The notes beneath the pieces are model-generated. The model did not search any database. It was not told the DNA's origin and saw only the letters and a list, made by a program, of their open reading frames with translations. A stretch of 26,602 nucleotides of DNA, taken from assembly GCA_018895675.1 (NCBI GenBank), contig JAHIOG010000380.1, positions 1 through 26,602 of the forward strand, read 5' to 3'. This DNA comes from a bacterium. Its GTDB lineage: Bacteria > Fidelibacterota > UBA2242. Below are positions 1-6,127 of this stretch, one piece after another. Position 1 is the stretch's first letter. Each line of letters starts with the position of its first letter. Both the position numbers and the translations under genes were made by a program.

Positions 1-1
1 A

Positions 2-240
2 AAAATTCAAAAAAATATTAATCTACTTCCATTTAACACTTTAAGAACAAATACGATTGCCGAATACTTTTTGGAAGCGAAGACAAGAGAAGATTTGATT
101 GAGGGAAAAAAGTTTAGCATAACAAAAAATCTACCGATTTTTATTTTGGCTGGTGGGTCAAACTTGGCGATTGTTAAGGAGAAAATTGAGGGATTAGTTG
201 TCAAGAATAATTATTTGAAATTAGAAGTAATAAAAGAAAC
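2..240 (+). pseudogene. murB: MurB N-terminal fragment (UDP-N-acetylmuramate dehydrogenase), 3'-truncated
   Basis: Reading frame 2 gives a MurB N-terminus: a substrate-entry segment with PFNTLRTNTIAEYF, then NLPIFILAGGSNLAIV, whose GGSN is the FAD-pyrophosphate loop of the MurB FAD-binding domain, then EGLVVKNN. MurB reduces UDP-GlcNAc-enolpyruvate to UDP-MurNAc in the cytoplasm. The frame is open from the window edge, so only a few N-terminal codons should be missing. MurB-like sequence stops near base 240 after roughly 75 residues, against about 300 in the family. Beyond that the same frame runs to a stop at 335-337, but those residues are only the antisense of the restriction gene on the other strand. 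The wording of the sequence reminds me of Patescibacteria MurB; that is an impression, not a computed result. It is a fragment and cannot encode an active enzyme. Confidence 0.7.
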
Positions 241-2037
241 TAAACCGTTTGGTTTTAAAATCTCAATTGCCTTTTCAAAAAACAAACAATATATGTCTGT
301 TGTATTTTCAAAAACTCTATATCTTTTTTTAAAATAACTTGTTTGATTTTGTTCCAATGAGGAAAGAGAGAAATATGGCGGATTCCCAATTACGACATCA
401 AAACCTCCTTGTTTAAAAACTTCAGGAAAACCTTTCTGCCAACTAAACGGCTTTACTTTTTTTTCTTCACCAAAATCAAGTTCATTTGCATAATAATCGG
501 TATCAACTAAACTGTTTCCATCTTTAATATTATTTTCAAGTGTCGGTAAAACCCGTTCGTGAAACATGGATAACTGATGAGCGATTGAAGCCGAAGTTTC
601 GCCTTCCATACATTTCAAAAGCAAACTCAACTTGCTTACTTCAACTGCGTTCACATCGATGTCGACTCCGAAAATATTATTGAGCAAAATTCTTTTCTTC
701 TCGGCTGTTGTTAGGTTTCCTTCGGGTGTCAAAGGATTATCCTTTTTTCCTTTGCCTGGTTTTCCGTTTTCGGAATAATAATCCTTGTGAAAGTCGAGCA
801 AATACTGATAAGCGCCAATTAAAAAACTGCCGCTTCCGCAGGCCGGGTCAACTATTTTTATTTTGCTTATTTCTTTCGGCGTCTTTCCGTCAATGAGTTT
901 ACCGACTGTGTTTTTTACGATGTATTCAACAATGTATTGAGGCGTGTAATAAACTCCTCCCGCTTTTCTTACTTCGGGTTTCTCCTCAATTTTTGCGTGA
1001 TGCGCAGGAGTTATGCGGATTACTTTCCCGAGAAACTGCTCATAAGCGCTCCCTAAAATTTCAACTGATAAAACCGAAAATTCATAAGGACTTTCGGGGT
1101 AATACAGTTCGGTAACAATGGTCTTTATTACCTTGTTGTCAACCGTTAAGTTTTTACTTATTTGGTCTTTCTTGAAATTAAATAATCCTGAATTATATTT
1201 GTCATCGGCTTCTTTGAAAATGCCGAAAAGGTTTTGATAATAGTCGCCTTGCATTAAAGCAATTTTTAAGTTTCCATAAGGTTCTACGCTTCGGTCTTCG
1301 GCAATACGCAAGAAAATAATTCTGTCAATGGTTTGCTGAACAGCAAAATTTATTTCGTCTTCGTCAATGTCTTTGTTATTCCAACTTATAGAAGTTGCAA
1401 GATAAGTTCGCCAACTGTCAAGCGATTGTAAAAATTCTCTATCAACCGTTGCAGTTCCTTTTTTATTGGCCGTGCCTTGAATAAATTTGTCAAAACTGCC
1501 TTTTAAAACACGTTCTTTTGAAAACGTGTCCCAAATAAAATCGAACTCCTTTAAATAGTCTTTGTAAGTGATGTATTTTACTCGTGCTACTGATGCTTTG
1601 TCGGTGGGGATTGGTTTTTTCGTGCAGTCGTAAATTGCAAATTCTTCGAAGTCGGTAATTATACTGATTGAAAGTTTTGCGCTCCAGCCGTATCTGCGGA
1701 CTTGATAAGCCGGTAAAATATCGTCTTTAATTGCAATACTTGGTTTTTTTGCTTCAACAAAGAAAAGTCGTTTGCCTCCAACCAGTCGGAAAGAATAGTC
1801 TGGTGCTTTGGTTGCACTTCCAATTTTAACTTTGTCCTCGTGAATTACTTCTCTGTATGCTTCTGCGTAACCTTTCTCGTTGTCAATGTCCCAACCCAAC
1901 GCTTTGAAAAACGGGTCTATGAAGTCCCTGCGCGTAAGTGTCTCGTTGTAATCCGCTTTTTTGTAAGAGTCGAATTGCTCGCCAAAGCGTTCAACCAGTT
2001 CTGAAATTTTATTATATGCTGCTTCTTTGTTTATCAT
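211..2037 (-). CDS. Type IIG restriction-modification enzyme, C-terminally truncated (nuclease + methyltransferase halves)
   Basis: This 608-residue protein looks like the first half of an Eco57I-like single-chain restriction-modification enzyme, which would cut DNA and methylate adenine at its own site. The N-terminus carries a type I R-like PD-(D/E)xK nuclease: D80 in APDYSF and E95-A-K97 in FFVEAKKP. A helical connector follows, then a gamma-class N6-adenine methyltransferase: GGVYYTPQYIVEYIV, SAM-binding motif I DPACGSGSFLIGA, GVDIDVNAVEVSKLSLLL, and catalytic NPPY at 552-555. It ends just after GLVSFITSN, where such enzymes continue for several hundred residues with the target-recognition domain. 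The last codons lie antisense to the MurB fragment, so the stop codon comes from foreign sequence. Without the specificity domain it is probably inactive. It is more AT-rich than the core genes to the right. The family call is firm; the target site cannot be guessed. Confidence 0.85.
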   Translation of the reverse strand: MINKEAAYNKISELVERFGEQFDSYKKADYNETLTRRDFIDPFFKALGWDIDNEKGYAEAYREVIHEDKVKIGSATKAPDYSFRLVGGKRLFFVEAKKPSIAIKDDILPAYQVRRYGWSAKLSISIITDFEEFAIYDCTKKPIPTDKASVARVKYITYKDYLKEFDFIWDTFSKERVLKGSFDKFIQGTANKKGTATVDREFLQSLDSWRTYLATSISWNNKDIDEDEINFAVQQTIDRIIFLRIAEDRSVEPYGNLKIALMQGDYYQNLFGIFKEADDKYNSGLFNFKKDQISKNLTVDNKVIKTIVTELYYPESPYEFSVLSVEILGSAYEQFLGKVIRITPAHHAKIEEKPEVRKAGGVYYTPQYIVEYIVKNTVGKLIDGKTPKEISKIKIVDPACGSGSFLIGAYQYLLDFHKDYYSENGKPGKGKKDNPLTPEGNLTTAEKKRILLNNIFGVDIDVNAVEVSKLSLLLKCMEGETSASIAHQLSMFHERVLPTLENNIKDGNSLVDTDYYANELDFGEEKKVKPFSWQKGFPEVFKQGGFDVVIGNPPYFSLSSLEQNQTSYFKKRYRVFENTTDIYCLFFEKAIEILKPNGLVSFITSNFK

Positions 2038-2149
2038 TTTCTGCTTGTCAAAAGAATTTTGCTAAAATACGATTTAAAAATGCGAATCCTCCCGAAGAAA
2101 TATTATTACCATCTTCACAAGAGAATAGTAAAAAAGACACAATGCGATT

Positions 2150-2156
2150 GTTAGGC
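2150..2156 (-). repeat. Integron attC-like R'' core site (GCCTAAC on the minus strand)
   Basis: Read on the minus strand this is GCCTAAC, a match to the RYYYAAC consensus that opens an attC site. It lies 9 nt after the stop codon of the lipoprotein gene, where a cassette attC should begin. The seven bases pair with the GTTAGAC at 2639-2645 at six of seven positions, as the two ends of one cassette should after circularisation. I could not find the matching L boxes or a second GTTRRRY before the restriction gene, so the site is incomplete or degenerate. Confidence 0.4.
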
Positions 2157-2165
2157 ATTATGCTC

Positions 2166-2612
2166 TTAGAATTTTGATAGCAACAATTCAATTAATTCTC
2201 TTAATTCAGCAGGAATTTGTTCAGAATTTAATGGTTCATAAATCGAAACGGAATCGGCTTTTGATTCTGGATAATGAATTAACCAATGATAACTAATGTC
2301 TACCCATGCACCATTATGGGGCTTGTATTCATTTTGAAATTCTGAAAAATGAATTAACAATGAATCTAATTCCTTCTTCTCTGTTTCTGTAAATTCAAAT
2401 TCTACTTCTTCTTCATTGATGTATTTGATTGATTCTTTATTTTCAAAAATTTTCATTGAGGATATCTTTCCTGTCCAGCCATGCATAAATTTATATGTTA
2501 GCAATATTTCGTTTTTATTTAAATCAATGGGATCTGCGACGGGATCTGCGACTCTATCACAAGCAGTAAATAAAAAAAATAAAATAAAAATAAAAATGAC
2601 TTTTGCTTTCAT
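2166..2612 (-). CDS. Small predicted lipoprotein, possible integron cassette gene
   Basis: This encodes a 148-residue exported protein of unknown function. The N-terminus MKAKVIFIFILFFLFTACDR is a lipoprotein signal peptide with lipobox FTAC, so the mature protein should begin at Cys18 and be membrane-anchored. I chose ATG at 2612 over the in-frame ATG four codons upstream (2624), because GGAG lies 6 nt before the 2612 ATG. A 12-bp unit (gggatctgcgac) is duplicated in tandem near the N-terminus and gives the repeat ADPVADP. The rest is acidic, with many Glu and aromatic residues and no enzyme motif I recognise; a substrate-binding or immunity-type role is possible but unsupported. It is flanked by integron-like core sites at 2150-2156 and 2639-2645. 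Confidence 0.7.
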   Translation of the reverse strand: MKAKVIFIFILFFLFTACDRVADPVADPIDLNKNEILLTYKFMHGWTGKISSMKIFENKESIKYINEEEVEFEFTETEKKELDSLLIHFSEFQNEYKPHNGAWVDISYHWLIHYPESKADSVSIYEPLNSEQIPAELRELIELLLSKF

Positions 2613-2638
2613 GTTTAACTCCATTAATTCTATTGATG

Positions 2639-2645
2639 GTCTAAC
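2639..2645 (-). repeat. Integron core-site match GTTAGAC (attI- or attC R'-like)
   Basis: On the minus strand this is GTTAGAC, matching the GTTRRRY core at which integron integrases cut between G and TT. It lies 26 nt upstream of the lipoprotein start codon, leaving just room for that gene's ribosome binding site inside the presumed cassette. The integrase-like remnant ends about 95 bp further upstream on the same strand. A chance match to this degenerate heptamer is not rare; position and orientation are what make it interesting. Confidence 0.4.
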
Positions 2646-2740
2646 ATATACATGAGCGACTCGGATAAATGCTTATAGACAGCTTTTCCTGTCGTATAAA
2701 ATTCCAGATGGTCATTGTGTAAATCATTGTTAATCCAATT

Positions 2741-3022
2741 TTAAGCATAAGATTGGTATAAGTCAAACGGAATATTATCCGAGTCGGATAAAGTTAATTT
2801 GTCAGATAAAGTCCCTTGCGATTTTATCATAACGTATCCATTAGGGCCCATAATGTAGCGCCCTCCATTTTTCAATACGTGAGTGTAAAACATAGTGGCC
2901 TTAGCATTTTTATGACCTAATAGCTCCTGGATTGTGCGAATATCCTATCCGTTTTCCAATAAGTGTGTCGCAAAAGTATGGCGAAATGTAAGAGCGCAAA
3001 TCCCTTTCTTACTTTCCGAATC
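2741..3022 (-). pseudogene. Tyrosine recombinase C-terminal remnant, integron-integrase type
   Basis: Minus-strand translation gives the catalytic C-terminus of a tyrosine recombinase: LTFRHTFATHLLENG, a TAG stop (2945-2947), DIRTIQELLGHKNAKATM, then FYTHVLKNGG. The HxxR-box arginine and histidine (TFRHTFATHLL), the LLGH box with its histidine, and the nucleophile Tyr in FYTHVL are all present. The THVLxxGG ending resembles integron integrases and related chromosomal recombinases. The frame carries the internal TAG and a TGA just upstream (3023-3025), and the N-terminal two thirds are absent, so it is a dead fragment. It starts 16 nt after the end of the SnoaL-like gene. It is probably what is left of the enzyme that mobilised the neighbouring accessory DNA. 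Confidence 0.75.
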
Positions 3023-3038
3023 TCATCGAGCATAACAA

Positions 3039-3500
3039 TTATCTATTAGGACTTGCATTGCCCATATCGACCAGTACTTTCCAGCTGCCGTCGGGCTGTT
3101 TTTTCCAGACGTTTAAATATTTACCATAGCGACAAGTTGCAGCGCCGTCCGGATTCTTGGCGGTTACTTTATATTTTCCCCAGGTATATCCAAGATCACC
3201 GGAGGAAGCAACCTCACCATTCTGTGGCTCCCAACTCAATATGTATTCGTTGTTGGCAAGCATCTGCTGATAAATAGTGTCACGCCCTGTAATCGGATGT
3301 TGGTTGGCCGAAAGCATTAATGCATCTCGATCGAGATAGAGTTTAAATGCTTCAGCCGCTCCGATTTTTATCGATGTTCGGGCGAACTCACAATCAGTCT
3401 GTAGTAATTTATCCTTTTCCGATTCTTTGCTATTCCTGGACAGGCAGGATACACAAATAGTACATATTGCGATGATTTGAAATGCAAATAAAATTTTCAG
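3039..3500 (-). CDS. SnoaL/DUF4440-like lipoprotein, probable CTG start
   Basis: The open frame encodes a small alpha+beta barrel of the SnoaL/NTF2-like (DUF4440) kind: EFARTSIKIGAAEAFKLYLD, then DALMLSANQHPITGRDTIYQ, and a C-terminal WGKYKVTAKNPDG...YLNVWKKQPDGSWKVLVDMGN. Such proteins bind small ligands or act as isomerase-like domains; the substrate is unknown. The first ATG (3317) would cut the fold in half. Reading upstream adds a clear export signal LKILFAFQIIAICTICVSC, consistent with a lipoprotein. The only start codon that fits is CTG at 3500, 8 nt after a GGAG. That frame opens 12 nt after the TAG of ccsA and in the same frame. Length from CTG is 153 residues. Co-transcription and translational coupling with ccsA are likely. 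The domain call is good; the start is inferred. Confidence 0.75.
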   Translation of the reverse strand: MKILFAFQIIAICTICVSCLSRNSKESEKDKLLQTDCEFARTSIKIGAAEAFKLYLDRDALMLSANQHPITGRDTIYQQMLANNEYILSWEPQNGEVASSGDLGYTWGKYKVTAKNPDGAATCRYGKYLNVWKKQPDGSWKVLVDMGNASPNR

Positions 3501-3512
3501 CTGATTCTTCTC

Positions 3513-4268
3513 CTATGTGTAGCTATGCAGCCCCGCAAGAATAAAACTGACGCCCCAGTAAGTGAACGCAACCGTTAATACAGTAATAATAACGATCACG
3601 GCTTTTTTCTGTTTGGTCGGCGCCTGAAGATGAAAATAGAACGCCAGTACAATTATATTGATCAGCGCCCATGTCTCCTTGGGGTCCCAGGCCCAGTAAT
3701 TGCCCCAGCTGACATAAGCCCAGATACTACCGGTGATCAGACCGACATTCAGGAAGAGAAAAGCAATTTTTACTTCACTATCCAATTTGTGAAGGATAGC
3801 AGTCGCCGATCCAGAACCGGCTTTCCGGAAAAGTAGCATGACGGCATAAATACTCGCTACCAACAGCGCCATGTAAGCGAAAAAGTAAGATGGCACATGG
3901 ATGTACATCCAAATACTGTTCAGTGCGGGCATGAGCGGTTTGGGGGTTTTAAGGGATTGAGGCAGCAGCAATGCAATCAGAATAATCGTCATGACTACAC
4001 CGGTCAGGATTTTTCGGAACTGTTCACCGATATGTTCTTTCCAGAATAATAGTCGTAAGGCTACCAGAAAAGGCAGGAGAATAAAGGTTTCGTACACGTT
4101 GGTGAATGGTGGATGGTGAGCGATAACGGAACGGGTGATTAAGGCGGACAGATGAACCAAAGTTGCCGTGATGAGTAAAATCTCACTCCATCGGAAATAA
4201 CGGGCAATCGAAAGTCCGAGACAAATACAATAAAGCCACAAAGCAATGAATAAAAATGTGGACTCCAA
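3513..4268 (-). CDS. ccsA: Cytochrome c biogenesis protein CcsA (heme export / ligation subunit)
   Basis: This polytopic membrane protein of 251 residues belongs to the CcsA/ResC/CcmC heme-handling family of system II cytochrome c maturation, which moves heme across the membrane and ligates it to apocytochrome c. The diagnostic tryptophan-rich heme motif is near residue 185: WAYVSWGNYWAWDPKETWAL. Histidines that could ligate heme occur in HHPPFTNVYE, in MYIHVPSYFF and in the last helix (GLHSYT). About eight hydrophobic segments are visible. The start is TTG with TAAGGAG 8 nt upstream. It is short compared with fused CcsBA proteins, and the partner CcsB/ResB is not in this window. The gene diverges from the L,D-transpeptidase locus and is followed by the SnoaL-like lipoprotein after 12 nt. 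Confidence 0.9.
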   Translation of the reverse strand: MESTFLFIALWLYCICLGLSIARYFRWSEILLITATLVHLSALITRSVIAHHPPFTNVYETFILLPFLVALRLLFWKEHIGEQFRKILTGVVMTIILIALLLPQSLKTPKPLMPALNSIWMYIHVPSYFFAYMALLVASIYAVMLLFRKAGSGSATAILHKLDSEVKIAFLFLNVGLITGSIWAYVSWGNYWAWDPKETWALINIIVLAFYFHLQAPTKQKKAVIVIITVLTVAFTYWGVSFILAGLHSYT

Positions 4269-4570
4269 TTATATTGCTCCTTACGGCTGTTTGGTTATTA
4301 TTAATGAACTCTCAATTAATTTATAAATACTGCCGCTTTTTCACAATGGAATATCTCTGATGATTTTTTCCTTTCTTAAATCTTTCATAATTTTTATGTA
4401 ATCTCGGCAGTTTGATTTGACATTTAAAAAAAACCACTTATAATGTATATGTAAAATATTCTGCGGGAGACTGGTAAAATGACGGAAGTATTTAAGCAAT
4501 GTTATTATTGTTTTGTTGCTTTTTTCTGTCAAAAATGTAGCCTTTCCCGACGAGAAACTAATTCATTAGC

Positions 4571-4593
4571 CACAAAGACACAAAGCCACAAAG
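4571..4593. repeat. Short tandem CACAAAG repeat (8-bp period, three units)
   Basis: CACAAAG occurs three times with one spacer base between units. Similar CACAAAG-rich strings are common in intergenic DNA of environmental bacteria and often sit at the edges of inserted or decayed genes. No function is evident. Confidence 0.6.
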
Positions 4594-4714
4594 ATTTTAT
4601 TTATTGTAATGTTAGTCATCGATCACTTTACACATTTAGAGGGTAGAAATAAATTGCAGATTTTGTTTTTCATTTCAATAATAGTCAGATGTTTAGGGGT
4701 TGTTTTAGTGTATG

Positions 4715-4849
4715 TTAACCCTACAACGTCATTTAGGAAATATGATGCGATATATAGTTCCAATCCGGCAACTGCCGGATAAATACTACATTTGGTATAT
4801 TAAATTTTATCGAAGATTCCCTTTGGGACAAGTTACGTAGTAGGGTTAA
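4715..4849. repeat. 135-bp inverted-repeat element with central hairpin (MITE-like)
   Basis: The ends are a perfect 10-bp inverted repeat: ttaaccctac at 4715-4724 and gtagggttaa at 4840-4849. Near the middle, tccggca-ac-tgccgga (4764-4779) forms a perfect 7-bp hairpin. Terminal inverted repeats, small size and no coding potential fit a miniature inverted-repeat element. The right arm ends a few bases before the start of the L,D-transpeptidase gene, so it could influence that gene's expression. I cannot see a target-site duplication with confidence, so mobility is an inference. Confidence 0.4.
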
Positions 4850-4859
4850 TATATTGAAA

Positions 4860-6126
4860 ATGTTGAAAAACTCACTTTCTAACAGGACGTTCTGGATACT
4901 GATAGTGTTATACATGTTATGCACTTCGGCAGCCTATACCCATGAACTTCAGTTATATTTTTTTAACGTTTCCACCGACTCTACCGAAAATGTGCTGTTG
5001 GTTGATAAAGCCCGTCAAATGCTACTTGTCCTAACGAGCAATGATCCCGGAACAATTCAGGTTCTCGACACCTTTCGAATTACTACCGGGAAAGTTGACG
5101 GCAATAAAGCAAAAGAGAGTGATCAAAAGACCCCCGAAGGCATTTATGACATTATTAATTTCATTCCCGGAAGCCAACTAACAGATAAATACGGTCCCAT
5201 CGCTTTTGTGCTTAATTATCCCAACCTGATAGATAAAATCCAGAATCACAACGGCTCAAATATCTGGATCCACGGTAAAGACGAAGAAATTATCGACCGG
5301 CAAACCGAGGGCTGCATATCGCTCGAAAACGGTAATCTGCTGGAACTGAGTAATTTCATTCAACTTTAAAACACTTCTGTAATCATCATCGAAAGTCTGT
5401 ATCACAATGGGAATGCAACATACCCACAAAAATTTTCCATGACGGACTCCCTGTTTCAGAATTGGCTGTACAGCTGGAAAACGGGAAATATCGAACAATA
5501 TGCGCAATATTATTCCCCGCACTTCAAATCTCAATCGAAGAGAAATTTGTCGCAACATATATCCACTAAAAAACAAATAGAGCGTCTATATAACTGAAAA
5601 AAGTAACCGCCGGTCAAATCTGGATCTTACAGTCCGATCACGAAACACACATCTCTTTTCAGCAGGAATACTTATGCCCCGAGTTTTTCAGCCGGGGAAA
5701 TAAAAAGTTGATCCTGTTATGGTCTGATTCGACCTGGAAAATTGTCAGCGAAACATTTTCTGCGTCAGAGCCGAGAATTTTTACAAAGTCCGCCATTCAA
5801 AAATTCCTAAAATCCTGGGTTGATTCCTGGGAAATGGCAAACTCAGCTATTATGATTCTTCTTTTTCAGCATCCGAGTATAACACATTAGAAGATTGGCG
5901 TCGGTACAAAAAAGTTGTTTTCTCAAGGGCAAAACAGATCGATGTTCAGATTTCCAATATCAAGATAACAAGCCCGGCGGAATATCGGTGGAGCGTATCA
6001 ATTCGGCAGAATTATAGGTCTGAAAATTACCGGGATCATGGCACAAAAACGCTCCTGATAACCGGTCATCTTAAAGATCCGGCAACATTGAAAATATTAT
6101 CGGAAACCTGGGTAGCATCAGAATAA
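4860..6126 (+). pseudogene. L,D-transpeptidase (YkuD) with tandem NTF2-like C-terminal domains, broken by three lesions
   Basis: The intact ancestor was an exported peptidoglycan L,D-transpeptidase of about 420 residues. Counting from TTG 4854, a signal peptide is followed by a YkuD domain whose catalytic motif is visible: IWIHGKDE with His140 and EGCISLEN with Cys154. Two NTF2-like domains follow (FQNWLYSWKTGNIEQYAQYY and FLKSWVDSWE...YYDSSF, the second ending KILSETWVASE). Lesion 1 is an in-frame TAA at 5367-5369 after the YkuD domain, with homologous sequence continuing in frame. Lesion 2 is a frameshift at 5595-5597, best explained by one lost base in aac(c)tg. Lesion 3 is a frameshift at 5832-5834, one A lost in gaa(a)atgg. 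The first 171 residues alone could still fold as a YkuD enzyme. ATG 4860 is preferred; TTG 4854 is the alternative. The next gene starts 1 nt after the ancestral stop. Confidence 0.85.
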
Positions 6127-6127
6127 A

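Larger units (their letters stand above)
4269..4853. other. 585-bp divergent intergenic region
   Basis: This AT-rich stretch separates ccsA (minus) from the L,D-transpeptidase locus (plus). It contains the ccsA ribosome binding site, three CACAAAG units at 4571-4593, and a 135-bp inverted-repeat element at 4715-4849. Its short open frames (for example 4341-4532 minus) have no recognisable domain. I see no RNA gene here. It must carry divergent promoters, but no convincing -35/-10 pair stands out. Confidence 0.6.

Noticed and set aside
71..337. An 88-residue plus-strand ORF at the left edge taken as a whole gene
   Set aside because: Only its first part is MurB; after about base 240 it is antisense of the restriction gene, and homology extends upstream to the window edge.
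4341..4532. 63-residue minus-strand ORF in the ccsA/L,D-transpeptidase gap
   Set aside because: No recognisable domain, no clear ribosome binding site, AT-rich chance composition.
5367..5834. Programmed frameshifting or stop readthrough in the L,D-transpeptidase
   Set aside because: Three independent events would be needed, including a plain TAA, and I see no slippery heptamer with a downstream structure at the shift points.
5708..5890. 60-residue ORF downstream of the YkuD domain as a separate gene
   Set aside because: It is the middle frame of the broken L,D-transpeptidase; its residues join the flanking frames once two single-base losses are restored.
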